DNA of 64,000 nt from Mycolicibacterium sphagni (GTDB lineage Bacteria > Actinomycetota > Actinomycetes > Mycobacteriales > Mycobacteriaceae), in contig NZ_NOZR01000009.1 of assembly GCF_002250655.1 (NCBI RefSeq), forward strand, positions 1 to 64,000, read 5' to 3'. The position numbers and the translations under genes were made by a program. Shown in pieces: positions 55,551 to 64,000 of this stretch; the first letter of the stretch is position 1, and the number at the start of each line of letters is the position of its first letter. The notes beneath the pieces are model-generated. The model made no database searches and was not told the origin of the DNA. It saw nothing but the letters and a program-made list of their open reading frames with translations.

Positions 55551-57607
55551 CGCGCCGACGCGGCCGGATCGCCATTCTGGGCGGTGGGATGGCTGGACTC
55601 AGCGCCGCGTGGCGGCTCAGCGAAGGCCAGTGGCGGGACCGCTTCGAGTCCATCACGCTCTACCAACGCGGCTGGCGCCTCGGCGGCAAGGGCGCCTCCA
55701 GCCGCGGCGAGCACGACCGGATCGAGGAACACGGCCTACACATCTGGCTGGGCTCCTACGAGAACGCTTTCGCTCTGCTGCGCGAGTGCTATGCGGAACT
55801 GGACCGCGAGCACACCGATCCCGGGTGCCCCATCCGGACCTGGGATCAGGCGCTGGTCCCCTCCGAGGAACTCGGGATGGCCGACCGCTTCGGCGACGAC
55901 TGGCTGATCTGGTCCGGGAAGTTCAGCCGCACCCCGGAGCTGCCCGGTGAGCCGGGCGCGACCGGCCGGGAGCTGACGGTGGTCGAATTCGCCGGGCGCA
56001 CCCTGCGGCTGCTTCTGGACTTTGCCGAATCACTCAGCGCGACAAGCGGTAGGGACCTCAGCTTGTCGGCCAGCCCGACACCGGAGTCGGCTGACTGGAT
56101 CGCCGCGGTGCGGCGCGCGACGCTGGCCACGCTGGCCGCCCTCATCGAACCCCGCACCGCGGAGGCCGCCGCCGCGGGTTTCCTGACCGAGGCGCTCGAT
56201 GCCGTGCGCGAAGCGCTGGACTACGAGCGCCGGCCCGAGCACAAGCGGATGTGGCTGCTGATGTCACTGCTGGCAGCCACCGCGCGCGGCCTGATCGCCG
56301 ACCGGCTGATCACCGACCCGGCCGGTTTCCGGGCCATCAACGACGAGGAATACAGCGCCTGGCTGCTGCGGCATGGAGCCGACGCGGACGTCCTGGACTT
56401 CCCGCTGATTCGCGGCATGTACGACATGGTGTTCGGCTACGAGGACGGCGACTTCGCGCGGCCGGCCTTTGCTGCGGGGATCGCGGTATTGCTGACCGGC
56501 ATAGCGCTTTTCCAGTACAAGGGCGCATTCTTCTGGAAGATGACGGCCGGAATGGGCGACGTCATCATCGCGCCGATCTATCAGGCGCTGCGTCGCCGCG
56601 GAGTCCGCTTCGAATTCTTCCACCGGGTCGACGCCCTGCACCTCGACGCGCACCGGCATTGCATCGACGCGATCACCATCGGCCGGCAGGTCGAGCTCGC
56701 CGACGGGGTCGACACGTACGACCCCCTGATACCCGCCAGCGGACTGCCGGTGTTCCCCGCGGTCCCCCGCTACGAACAACTCAAGGCCACAACGGAACTA
56801 GCCGATACCGAATCACACTTCAGCCCCCGGGCCGATACCGAGACTCGCGTTCTGTGCCGCGGTACGGACTTCGATCACGTCGTGTTGGCCGCGTCCCTGG
56901 GCATGGTCGAACTCGTGGCCGCAGAACTCATCGCCGACCGCCCGGAGTGGAAAGAGATGACCGCACACGTGCGTACGGTGGCCACCCAGTCGTTCCAACT
57001 CTGGCTGCGGCCAACCGAATCGGCGCTGGGCTGGCACCGGCCCGGTGTCACCACCAGTGGCTACGTCTCACCGTTCGACACCTGGGCATCGATGGGACAG
57101 ACGTTGTGGGCCGAACACTGGCCGGAATCCGACGAGCCCCAGACCGTGGCGTACTTCTGCGGGGCGCTCGACGCGCAGTGGCCGACCACCGGCGAGCCCG
57201 CCGACTACGTCGCCACCCAACGAAAGCAGGTGCTGGCCAACGCCGTCGACTATCTGAACCGCCATGTCGGAATGTATCTGCCCGGTGCGGTGACTGAAGG
57301 CGGGTTCTCCTGGGGACTACTCGCCGGCGCCGGGCGCCGCCAGGGCGCGGCGGCGCTGGAGACCCAGCACGTCAGCGTCAACGTCGACCCGTCCGACCGC
57401 TACGTGCTATCGCTCCCGGGCTCGGACAAATACCGGCTGCGGCCCGACGAAAGCGGCTACGACAACCTCGTTCTGGCTGGTGACTGGACCGACTCGGGCA
57501 TGAACGCGGGCTGCATCGAAGCCGCCGTCATCTCCGGACTGCAGGCGGCCAACGCCCTGTTGGGGTATGGCCGTTACCACCGTATCCGTGGGTTCTACAT
57601 GCCCTGA
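55547..57607 (+). CDS. FAD-dependent desaturase/amine-oxidase-like flavoprotein
   Basis: This 686-residue flavoprotein has RIAILGGGMAGLSAAWRLSE (FAD dinucleotide motif at 8-23), LYQRGWRLGGKGASSRGE and EEHGLHIWLGSYENAF, the layout of phytoene-desaturase/hydroxysqualene-dehydroxylase-like enzymes. The C-terminal NLVLAGDWTDSGMNAGCIEAAV is the second FAD contact. It is about 200 residues longer than plant-type desaturases because of a large helical insert. With the GGPP-type synthase nearby, an isoprenoid substrate is plausible but unproven. Confidence 0.88.
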   Translation: MTRRRGRIAILGGGMAGLSAAWRLSEGQWRDRFESITLYQRGWRLGGKGASSRGEHDRIEEHGLHIWLGSYENAFALLRECYAELDREHTDPGCPIRTWDQALVPSEELGMADRFGDDWLIWSGKFSRTPELPGEPGATGRELTVVEFAGRTLRLLLDFAESLSATSGRDLSLSASPTPESADWIAAVRRATLATLAALIEPRTAEAAAAGFLTEALDAVREALDYERRPEHKRMWLLMSLLAATARGLIADRLITDPAGFRAINDEEYSAWLLRHGADADVLDFPLIRGMYDMVFGYEDGDFARPAFAAGIAVLLTGIALFQYKGAFFWKMTAGMGDVIIAPIYQALRRRGVRFEFFHRVDALHLDAHRHCIDAITIGRQVELADGVDTYDPLIPASGLPVFPAVPRYEQLKATTELADTESHFSPRADTETRVLCRGTDFDHVVLAASLGMVELVAAELIADRPEWKEMTAHVRTVATQSFQLWLRPTESALGWHRPGVTTSGYVSPFDTWASMGQTLWAEHWPESDEPQTVAYFCGALDAQWPTTGEPADYVATQRKQVLANAVDYLNRHVGMYLPGAVTEGGFSWGLLAGAGRRQGAAALETQHVSVNVDPSDRYVLSLPGSDKYRLRPDESGYDNLVLAGDWTDSGMNAGCIEAAVISGLQAANALLGYGRYHRIRGFYMP

Positions 57608-57611
57608 CCGC

Positions 57612-58859
57612 TCAGGGCAGGCTAACGGTCTCGAAGGTGACCCCGGCCGCCGGCAACCGGTCGAGGAGCACATCGCCCATCGCCGAAGCCGGTGTCAGGA
57701 CACCGTGCCGGTCCGGCAGCCGGTCGCGATCGAGGACCAAAGCAAGCGCACTTTCGCCGGCCAGCACCGCGGTCGCCGAGTAGCCCGGGTCGGCGGGTTG
57801 GGCGATTGTCGCGCGATACCGGCGCCCCGTCGTCGTGGTCGCATAGGTCTCGACCCGGTAGTGCCCGCGCGATCCCATGTCGTTGCCCGTTCCCGCCGCG
57901 GGTGTCATGCGGTCGACCAAACCTGTTGGAAGCAGGCGCAAGTAGTGGCCGCCGAACCGCGACGCGGTCGTGATACCGGCGTTGAACATCGCGCCGGCCA
58001 GGGCTGCACCGGGGAACGAACCCATGATGAGGGTTTCGGTGTAGTGGAAGCTTCGGCCGTAGGCCCACTCCATCAGGGCATTCGAGCGGCGCACGCAGCG
58101 CGTGTTGTACAGCGCCATCACATACCCGCTGGTCCACAATCCCGCCAGTTCGGGGGCGATGGCCTGGCCGGGCAGCAACGGAAGATCAACCTGGTGGCCC
58201 AGATCCGGCTCGGCAGCGCGGTCGGGGCTGAGACTGTAGGGGTCGTCCAGCATCCGGCGCACCTCGGCGTCCGAGGACGTCAGCCGCATCAGGTCGACCA
58301 TCGTCGCCACCGAGCCACCGGCGTAGCCGCCCGAGTAATCCCGTAGCACCAAAGTCGTCTCGCCCAACTCACCGGTGCCGTCGGCGGCCGCGCGTCGACT
58401 CAGTGCGTACACGGTGAGATCCGAAGGGATCGAGTCGAATCCACATGAATGCACGATGCGCGCGCCGGTGTCCTGTGCCGTGCCGTGGCTCTGGTCGATG
58501 CTGCGCCGGACGAACGGGACCTCGCCGGTGAGGTCGATATAGTCTGTTCCGGCGCCCGCGCAGGCGGCGACGACCGGCGGGCCGTATCTGGTGTAGGGGC
58601 CAACCGCGTTGAGCACCAAACGACTTCGAGACGCCATGGCGTCCAGCGAGCCGGGCTGGTCCACATCGGCAATGACCAGCGGCCACTTGTTCGCCCTGCC
58701 ACCGAAACTGGACCGAACGGCCTCGAGTCGGTCTTGCGAGCGGCCGGCCAGTGCGATCGTCAGCCCTGTGCCGGATCTGGCCAGATACCCGGCAATGAGT
58801 TTGCCGACGAAGCCAGTGGCTCCGAAGATGGTGATGTCCACCTCACGCCCCCCGCGCAT
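57612..58859 (-). CDS. Saccharopine-dehydrogenase-like/trans-acting enoyl reductase family protein
   Basis: This 415-residue protein has a Rossmann N-terminus (DITIFGATGFVGKLIAGYLAR, then LAGRSQDRLEAV) and SRLVLNAVGPYTRYGPPVVAACAGAGTDYIDLTGE, the signature of mycobacterial trans-acting enoyl reductase-like proteins (the Rv2953 and Rv2449c kind). SCGFDSIPSDL follows. Rv2953 saturates PKS intermediates of phthiocerol and phenolglycolipids; no PKS is nearby here. The start may be the ATG at 58859 or a GTG eight codons further in. Confidence 0.87.
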   Translation of the reverse strand: MRGGREVDITIFGATGFVGKLIAGYLARSGTGLTIALAGRSQDRLEAVRSSFGGRANKWPLVIADVDQPGSLDAMASRSRLVLNAVGPYTRYGPPVVAACAGAGTDYIDLTGEVPFVRRSIDQSHGTAQDTGARIVHSCGFDSIPSDLTVYALSRRAAADGTGELGETTLVLRDYSGGYAGGSVATMVDLMRLTSSDAEVRRMLDDPYSLSPDRAAEPDLGHQVDLPLLPGQAIAPELAGLWTSGYVMALYNTRCVRRSNALMEWAYGRSFHYTETLIMGSFPGAALAGAMFNAGITTASRFGGHYLRLLPTGLVDRMTPAAGTGNDMGSRGHYRVETYATTTTGRRYRATIAQPADPGYSATAVLAGESALALVLDRDRLPDRHGVLTPASAMGDVLLDRLPAAGVTFETVSLP

Positions 58860-58870
58860 GGCCCAAAACG

Positions 58871-59425
58871 CTACGCCTCTTTCGAGCGGCGCTCCCGATA
58901 AGCGGCAACATGCTGACGGTTACCGCAATTGCCGGTGTCACAGAACATCCGCGAGCGGTTGCGGGACAGATCGATCAACACCGCCCCACAGTCTGGGGCC
59001 GCGCAGATCTTCAGCCGGCGCAGCTCACCGACGCGCACCAGATCGGCCAGCGACATCGCCATCTCCGCACCCATCCGCTGGGCCAGCGGATCGTGGATCG
59101 ATGCCAGATGCAGATGCCATTCCGGCATCTCGGGATGACGTGTCAACCACGGTGCCGCACGGGTGTCGGATAGCAGTGCGTTGATCTGCCCGACGGCGCG
59201 CGCCTCGTCGTCGGCGGCAGCCCAGATCCGGCCCAGGCGCCCACGCAGTGTGTGCACTGCGGCCACCTCGGCGTCGTCGTGGTCGCGCCGCCCGGTCCAG
59301 CCGTAGCTGTTCAGATAGGCGTCCAGGGCAGGCTGATCGGCCAGCTGGTCGCCGTCGACGCGATCGCTGTTAACCAGTGCACACGCAGCCCGCAAAGTGA
59401 GCTCCGTGTCATGACTGAAAAGCAT
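58871..59425 (-). CDS. CGNR zinc-finger protein, probable regulator
   Basis: This 184-residue protein has an N-terminal helical 'stress-induced' domain (SHDTELTLRAACALVNSDR) and a C-terminal zinc finger ICAAPDCGAVLIDLSRNRSR, then MFCDTGNCGNRQHVAAYRERR. These give two CxxxxC pairs and the diagnostic CGNR. The family is expected to bind DNA. It is divergent from an EamA-type exporter and probably controls it. Confidence 0.9.
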   Translation of the reverse strand: MLFSHDTELTLRAACALVNSDRVDGDQLADQPALDAYLNSYGWTGRRDHDDAEVAAVHTLRGRLGRIWAAADDEARAVGQINALLSDTRAAPWLTRHPEMPEWHLHLASIHDPLAQRMGAEMAMSLADLVRVGELRRLKICAAPDCGAVLIDLSRNRSRMFCDTGNCGNRQHVAAYRERRSKEA

Positions 59426-59500
59426 TTGACTCGTGACTCCCTCGGGTCATATTGTCATGACCAACGATCATTTTACTCATTACATTTGAGGGGGTGTCGC
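59426..59500. promoter_or_regulatory. CGNR-EamA divergent control region
   Basis: GTCATGAC is an 8-bp palindrome at 59454-59461 and again at 59408-59415 at the start of the CGNR gene, 46 bp apart. The stretch between 59450 and 59490 is unusually AT-rich. GAGGGGG precedes the EamA ATG. Confidence 0.45.
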
Positions 59501-60502
59501 ATGTCGACGACGGTTCGTGGCCAAGACCACTTCCGCCTTGGTCTGCTCTTCGCCATCGGATCGGCGTTCACGTTCGGCATGTCCGGCCCCTTCGCCAAGG
59601 CTCTGATGGAGGCCGGTTGGTCCCCCACTGCTGCGGTCACGGCTCGCCTGGCCGGCGGCGCGGTGGTCATGGCGGTTTTCGCCACCGTCGTCAAGCCCGA
59701 CTGGGTTCGCGAGGCCCGTGCGCACGCCCGCACCGTCGTGGCCTATGGACTGGTCCCGATCGCCGGCGCCCAACTCTGCTACTACAACGCCGTCTCGCAC
59801 CTATCGGTCGGCGTGGCGCTGCTGCTCGAATACACCGCCCCCATCCTGGTCGTGGGTTGGATCTGGGGAACCACCCGCCGCCGACCGCGAACCATGACGC
59901 TGGCCGGAGTGGCACTGGCCGTCGTGGGGATCATGTTGGTGCTCAACGTCGTCTCCGGGGGTGCCCAGATCAATGCAGCCGGCATCGCATGGGGCTTGGC
60001 CGCAGCGATCTGCGCCGCCTGCTACTTCATGATGTCCGATGAGGTGACGGCCGACGGCAGTGGCCTGAATTCGATCACCCTGGCCGCCGGTGGCCTGGTC
60101 GTCGGCGCGATCGCCGTCGGGCTGCTGGGCCTGACCGGTGTGATGCCCCTGACCTTCACCGCCAACAACGCCGATGTGGCCGGGCTGACGGTGCCGTGGT
60201 GGATACCGGTGATCATGCTGGCCGTGGTCGCCACCGCGATCGCCTACACGCTGGGCATCAGCGGTGTGGCGCGGCTGCGGCCGAGCTTCGCGTCCCTGGT
60301 CGGCCTGGGCGAAGTGCTCTTCGCCGTCCTCTCGGCATGGGTGCTGCTCGGTGAAGCGATCACCCCCGCCCAGGCTGTCGGTGGCGTCGTGGTCCTGCTC
60401 GGGCTGGCGCTGGCGCGTCAGGGGGATCGCAGCGCCGCCGTGACGGCCGCGACGTGGCCCGATGCCGGACCGATCGAGGAAATCAGCACCGCCCGAGCCT
60501 GA
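59501..60502 (+). CDS. EamA/DMT-superfamily transporter
   Basis: This 333-residue membrane protein has about ten hydrophobic helices in two repeat halves (for example FAIGSAFTFGMSGPFAKALMEAG, VALLLEYTAPILVVGWIWG, SFASLVGLGEVLFAVLSAWVLLGEAITPAQ). The second-half ESS/'GEVLFAVLSAWVLLGE' pattern is typical of EamA exporters of amino acids or metabolites. I start at MSTTVRG with its ribosome site; the open frame further upstream is antisense to the CGNR gene. Confidence 0.9.
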   Translation: MSTTVRGQDHFRLGLLFAIGSAFTFGMSGPFAKALMEAGWSPTAAVTARLAGGAVVMAVFATVVKPDWVREARAHARTVVAYGLVPIAGAQLCYYNAVSHLSVGVALLLEYTAPILVVGWIWGTTRRRPRTMTLAGVALAVVGIMLVLNVVSGGAQINAAGIAWGLAAAICAACYFMMSDEVTADGSGLNSITLAAGGLVVGAIAVGLLGLTGVMPLTFTANNADVAGLTVPWWIPVIMLAVVATAIAYTLGISGVARLRPSFASLVGLGEVLFAVLSAWVLLGEAITPAQAVGGVVVLLGLALARQGDRSAAVTAATWPDAGPIEEISTARA

Positions 60503-60553
60503 GCTCGCGCCACGCGCGAGCAAACGTCGGGAATGAAACACGCCTCACCTCGG

Positions 60554-60565
60554 TAACATCCACAT
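60554..60565 (+). promoter_or_regulatory. Leaderless promoter of cutinase 1
   Basis: TAACAT at 60554-60559 fits TANNNT, and the GTG start follows six bases later. Confidence 0.55.
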
Positions 60566-61222
60566 GTGACTTCTACCGCCGCGTCGAAGCGTTTCCTGCT
60601 GGCCATCCCGGCCGTCGTTCTGATTGCCATGGCCGCGCTGGTCAGCCCCGTCACGCTGCCCACCGCATCGGCCGATTGCTACGACGTCCAGGTGGTGTTC
60701 GCCCGGGGCACCGACGAGCCACCGGGCATCGGCCGGGTCGGACAGGCGTTCGTCGACGCATTGCGCCCCAAGATCGGGCACCGGTCGATGGGTGTGTACG
60801 CCGTGAACTACCCGGCCAGCTACGACTTCCTGGCCGCCGCCGACGGTGCCAACGACGCCAGCGCCTTCATCCAGGGCGTGGTGAACGACTGCCCGAACAC
60901 CCGCCTGGTGCTGGGCGGCTACTCGCAGGGCGCGGCGGTCATCGACATCATCGCCGCGGTCCCGTTCCCCGCGGTCGGCTTCAACAACCCGATGCCGCCC
61001 AATGTCCCCGACCACGTTGCGGCCATCGCGGTCTTCGGCAACCCGACCGCCAAGGTGGGTCTGCCACTGACCAGCAGCCCCGTCTACGGCAGCCGGTCGA
61101 TCGACCTCTGCAACGCCGGTGACCCGATCTGCACCAGCGGCCAGGACGTCGCGGCCCATCGTGCCTATGGCAGCGACGGATCAGCCAACCAGGCCGCGTC
61201 GTTCGTCGCCGGACTGCTCTGA
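60566..61222 (+). CDS. Secreted cutinase-family esterase 1
   Basis: In this 218-residue protein a signal peptide (about residues 1-36, ending TASA) precedes the cutinase fold: VVFARGTDEPPGIGRVGQAF (the oxyanion loop with Thr), the nucleophile LGGYSQGAAV, GDPIC (the catalytic Asp) and AHRAY (His). Two conserved Cys pairs are present. It is one of four tandem copies and the GTG start is leaderless. It acts on esters or lipids outside the cell. Its position matches cut3/cut4 (Rv3451-Rv3452) of M. tuberculosis. Confidence 0.93.
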   Translation: MTSTAASKRFLLAIPAVVLIAMAALVSPVTLPTASADCYDVQVVFARGTDEPPGIGRVGQAFVDALRPKIGHRSMGVYAVNYPASYDFLAAADGANDASAFIQGVVNDCPNTRLVLGGYSQGAAVIDIIAAVPFPAVGFNNPMPPNVPDHVAAIAVFGNPTAKVGLPLTSSPVYGSRSIDLCNAGDPICTSGQDVAAHRAYGSDGSANQAASFVAGLL

Positions 61223-61297
61223 TCGCGACGGTTTGGGCCTCCCAGCCCCGTATGTGAGGATTAGCCCTGTGCTCGCGACCAAGGGGGTCTCATCAGC

Positions 61298-61969
61298 ATG
61301 GCTAGGCCGACCATGACACCAGCCCGCATCTTCGGGGTGGCCTCGACCGCTGCCACCGCCGCAGCACTTGTGCTGTTGGCCCCGCCTGCTGCGCAGGCCG
61401 CCCAGTGCAGTGACGTCGACGTCGTCTTCGCCCGCGGCACCAGCGAGCCCGCCGGAATCGGCCGCGTCGGGCAGGCCCTCGCCGACAACCTGCAGGCTCA
61501 ACTCGGTGGCCGCTCGATCAGTACCTACGCGGTGGACTACCCGGCCAGCTACGACTTCCTGGCTGCCGCTGACGGCGCCACCGATGCGACCAATCACATC
61601 GCGGCCACGTCTGCGGCGTGCCCGTCGACACGCTTCGTGCTCGGTGGCTATTCGCAGGGCGCCGCGGTGGTCGACATGCTTGTCGGGATTCCGCCGCTGG
61701 GCGACAAGGTCGGCGACATCGGCTCGGCGCCGCCGCTGCCGGGGAATCTGGCCAACAAGATCGCCGGGCTGGCGGTCTTCGGCAACCCCTCCACGAAGTT
61801 CGGCAACCCCATCACCGATGCCGGAGGGGCGTACGCCGGCAAGGGCATCGACTTGTGCAACGACGGTGATCCGATCTGCTCGCGCGGCCGCAATCCGTTC
61901 GCGCACACCGATTACGAGACCGGCCCCGGTCCTGCGCAGGCGGCCGGGTTCCTCGCCGGCCTGCTGTAG
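61298..61969 (+). CDS. Secreted cutinase-family esterase 2
   Basis: In this 223-residue protein the signal peptide ends near AAQAAQC. The cutinase core has VVFARGTSEPAGIGRVGQAL, LGGYSQGAAV, GDPIC and FAHTDYETG (His). It is close to copy 1 (GYSQG subtype) and the triad is complete. A GGGGG-type ribosome site lies before the ATG, so unlike copy 1 it is not leaderless. Confidence 0.93.
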   Translation: MARPTMTPARIFGVASTAATAAALVLLAPPAAQAAQCSDVDVVFARGTSEPAGIGRVGQALADNLQAQLGGRSISTYAVDYPASYDFLAAADGATDATNHIAATSAACPSTRFVLGGYSQGAAVVDMLVGIPPLGDKVGDIGSAPPLPGNLANKIAGLAVFGNPSTKFGNPITDAGGAYAGKGIDLCNDGDPICSRGRNPFAHTDYETGPGPAQAAGFLAGLL

Positions 61970-62011
61970 CCCCGGCAAATTATTTGCTGCCAACACTTCT
62001 GGCCACTCGAC

Positions 62012-62024
62012 TACGATGGCTGGC
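62012..62024 (+). promoter_or_regulatory. Leaderless promoter of cutinase 3
   Basis: TACGAT at 62012-62017 fits TANNNT and the ATG follows seven bases later. This argues for the start MRVAAVLSG and not the ATG at 62016, which overlaps the -10. Confidence 0.5.
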
Positions 62025-62678
62025 ATGCGTGTCGCAGCGGTGCTGAGTGGTGCAGCAGCGGTGATGACCGTTGCCGCATCTCTATTTCCAACCGCCGTCG
62101 CGACGGCCGCGTCATGCCCCGACGTCGAGGTCATCTTCGCCCGCGGTCGCTTCGAGCCGCCAGGCGTCGGCGGCATCGGGCAGGCGTTCATCGACGCCCT
62201 GCGTGGTGACACCCCGAAGAACGTCGGTGTGTACGCGGTCAACTACATCGCCGACTGGGACATCGTCTCGGGCGCCAATGACATGAGTAAGCACATGCAG
62301 TACATGGCGGCCAACTGCCCGAACACCCGCCAGGTGCCGGGCGGGTACTCACTGGGCGCCGCGGTGGTCGACGTCGTCTTAGGGGCGACTCAATCCCAGT
62401 TCGGCTTCAACAACCCGCTGCCCCCGTCGATCGCCGACCACGTTGCGGCCGTGGTGTTGTTCGGCAACGGCACCCGCAGCATCTTCGGGCCGGTGTCGGC
62501 GACCAACAGCCCGGTGTACGGACCCAAGACCATCGACCAGTGCAACGCCGACGACCCGATCTGCAACGGGATCGATCCCAACACGCTCGCCGACAACTGG
62601 TCGCAGCATCTGCAGGACGCGTACATCGGATCCGGCCTGGTCGATCAGGCCGCCAGGTTCACGGCAGACAGGCTATAG
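62025..62678 (+). CDS. Secreted cutinase-family esterase 3 (GYSLG subtype)
   Basis: This 217-residue protein starts MRVAAVLSGAAAVMTVAASLF with a signal peptide to about ATAAS. The cutinase core is kept, but two things differ from copies 1-2. The oxyanion loop reads FARGRFEPPG with Arg in place of Thr, and the nucleophile is [10 protein letters not shown]. The Asp is in DDPIC and the His in SQHLQDAY. It probably has a different substrate. The open frame upstream runs into copy 2 and is not coding. Confidence 0.9.
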   Translation: MRVAAVLSGAAAVMTVAASLFPTAVATAASCPDVEVIFARGRFEPPGVGGIGQAFIDALRGDTPKNVGVYAVNYIADWDIVSGANDMSKHMQYMAANCPNTRQVPGGYSLGAAVVDVVLGATQSQFGFNNPLPPSIADHVAAVVLFGNGTRSIFGPVSATNSPVYGPKTIDQCNADDPICNGIDPNTLADNWSQHLQDAYIGSGLVDQAARFTADRL

Positions 62679-62680
62679 AT

Positions 62681-63352
62681 GTGAATATCCGGCGGACGGC
62701 AAGCTGCGCGGTCGCGACTTGTGTTGCGGCACTTGCGATGTTGACAGGACCCTCAGCACTGCCCGCCGCGGTACCGACAGCCAGCGCTGCATCGTGTCCC
62801 CCGATCGAGGTGATCTTTGCGCGTGGGCGTCTCGAATCACCCGGCACGGGGGTGATCGGTCAGGCCTTCGTCAGCGCACTGCGCTCGCGGGTGCACAAGA
62901 CCATCGGCGTCTACGCCGTCAACTATCCCGCCGACAACCAGATCGACATCGGCGCCAACGACATCAGCAACCGCATCGCCTACAACATGAACAATTGCCC
63001 GAATACCCGCATGGTCCTTGGCGGTTACTCGTTGGGCGCGGCGGCCACCGACATGGTCCTGGCAGTTCCGATACCCATCATGGGCTTCCAGAACCCCATG
63101 CCCGACGGCGCCGACAGCCACATCGCCGCAGTCGCCCTATTCGGCAACGGAACCCAGTGGCTGGGCCCGATCACCAACTTCAGCCCCGCGTTCGGTGACC
63201 GGACCATCGAGCTGTGCCACGGTGCCGATCCGATCTGCAATCCGGCCGACCCGAACACGTGGGAGGCCAACTGGCCTGATCACCTCGCCGCCGCCTATCA
63301 GAAGGCCGGGATGATCGATCAGGCCGCGGATTTCGTGGCGGGCAAGCTCTAA
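62681..63352 (+). CDS. Secreted cutinase-family esterase 4 (GYSLG subtype)
   Basis: This 223-residue protein has a GTG start two bases after the stop of copy 3, so it is cotranscribed. It has a signal peptide to about [16 protein letters not shown] (again Arg at the oxyanion position), [17 protein letters not shown] and PDHLAAAY for the His. It is closest to copy 3. The 3' end overlaps the truA stop by 4 bp. Confidence 0.9.
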   Translation: MNIRRTASCAVATCVAALAMLTGPSALPAAVPTASAASCPPIEVIFARGRLESPGTGVIGQAFVSALRSRVHKTIGVYAVNYPADNQIDIGANDISNRIAYNMNNCPNTRMVLGGYSLGAAATDMVLAVPIPIMGFQNPMPDGADSHIAAVALFGNGTQWLGPITNFSPAFGDRTIELCHGADPICNPADPNTWEANWPDHLAAAYQKAGMIDQAADFVAGKL

Positions 63353-64000
63353 GGCTTGGGCAAGATCCGCAGGTCGCGGGTGACGCCGATGCGCGCCGCC
63401 AACTGATCGTCGGGCGGATAGTCCACCCCGGTCAGCGTCAGACCGCGAGCTGGCGCGGCGGCGAAATCGCTGGAGCGCGTCGATGCGTCCAACAACGTTG
63501 CACACCAAGATGGTTCGCGTCGGCCTTCCCCGACGGCCAGCAGCGCTCCGACTAACGAGCGCACCATCGACCAGCAGAATGCGTCGGCGCTGACGAACGC
63601 GCTGACCTGATCACCGTCGCGCATCCACTCGAGGCGCTGGAGGTCGCGGATGGTCGTGGCGCCGGGACGATGCCGGCAGAAGGCCGCAAAGTCGTGCAAC
63701 CCCACCAGATGCCGGGATGCCGCCGCCATGGCGTCCACGTCCAATGGCTTGGCCCAGGCCGTCACGTAGCGCGCGAACTGCGGCTCGACACCGTAGCTCG
63801 CCAGCGAAAGGCGGTAAGTATAGTGCCGTCGCAACGCCGAGAAGCGGGCATCGAAACCCGCTGGAGCGCGGCCGATCTCACGCACCCGAACATCCTCGGG
63901 CAAGAAGCGCGCCAACCGGCGCACCAATGGCAGAAACTCGGGCTCTCCCGGGCGGGCGTACCGCGGATGGGCGTGGACCACAGCGTCGGCAGGGACGTCC
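63349..64000 (-). CDS. truA: tRNA pseudouridine synthase A (3' part)
   Basis: About 217 codons are in view; the N-terminal part, including the catalytic Asp, lies beyond the window edge. The visible protein has [36 protein letters not shown] and [20 protein letters not shown], all typical of TruA, which makes pseudouridine at positions 38-40 of tRNAs. It is open to the window edge in frame. It follows the cutinases as in M. tuberculosis (Rv3455c). Confidence 0.9.
   Translation of the reverse strand, partial: DVPADAVVHAHPRYARPGEPEFLPLVRRLARFLPEDVRVREIGRAPAGFDARFSALRRHYTYRLSLASYGVEPQFARYVTAWAKPLDVDAMAAASRHLVGLHDFAAFCRHRPGATTIRDLQRLEWMRDGDQVSAFVSADAFCWSMVRSLVGALLAVGEGRREPSWCATLLDASTRSSDFAAAPARGLTLTGVDYPPDDQLAARIGVTRDLRILPKP

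Noticed and set aside
48616..57607. Family 2 encapsulin gene cluster, which can contain polyprenyl synthases
   Set aside because: None of the proteins shows an HK97-type or cyclic-nucleotide-binding shell domain.

Overview
The window is GC-rich, densely packed mycobacterial chromosome, most likely from an environmental or fast-growing species (Mycolicibacterium-like). Pointers are a His-tailed GroEL1 next to groES, a complete ESX-4 secretion locus, F420-type oxidoreductases, a 13E12-type HNH protein, tandem cutinases, many GTG starts, ATGA/GTGA gene overlaps and several leaderless promoters. From memory, the backbone from groEL1 to truA follows the M. tuberculosis order Rv3417c to Rv3455c, but in reverse orientation relative to the window and with several insertions.

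Layout. (1) 1-5273: a minus-strand catabolic operon (SDR, acetoacetate-decarboxylase-like protein, two amidohydrolases) divergent from an IclR regulator, with a palindromic operator between them. (2) 5328-9411: small secreted proteins, a 13E12/HNH protein, an OsmC-like protein and a cupin. (3) 9604-18950: groES-groEL1 under a CIRCE element, and upstream of it the alr, hydrolase, tsaE, tsaB, rimI, tsaD run (cell-wall D-alanine and tRNA t6A synthesis), followed by a Tat-exported patatin and an epoxide-hydrolase-like protein. (4) 19047-24053: a GntR regulator, a HAD protein with an unusual DxN motif, a choline-kinase-like protein and a dimethylglycine-dehydrogenase-like flavoprotein, which look like one pathway. 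(5) 24050-35863: Ddn-like reductase, gadB, nnrD, TetR with a peroxiredoxin-like protein, glmS, a probable pseudo-hydrolase, an LLM oxidoreductase with a clear operator, a WXG/EspC-like gene pair, and glmM. (6) 36020-38825: a secreted protein with a long structured leader, rpsI-rplM, and a double-hotdog thioesterase-like protein. (7) 38883-48542: a decayed MmyB-like regulator remnant, then ESX-4 (esxT, esxU, an Rv3446c-like gene, eccC4, eccD4, mycP4, eccB4).

(8) 48616-57607, between eccB4 and the cutinases, is the best candidate for an undescribed system. It encodes a polyprenyl diphosphate synthase whose motifs resemble eukaryotic-type GGPP synthases, three proteins of unknown function with amphipathic helical segments (two also have C-terminal beta-sandwich-like domains), a class III adenylyl cyclase fused to an ATPase and a long helical C-terminus, and a large desaturase-like flavoprotein. 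The genes are translationally coupled in two divergent units sharing one promoter region.

(9) 57612-64000: a trans-acting-enoyl-reductase-like protein, a CGNR regulator divergent from an EamA transporter, four tandem cutinases in two subtypes, and the 3' part of truA running off the window edge. Most genes are identified from motifs and family resemblance read by eye; no database search was run.
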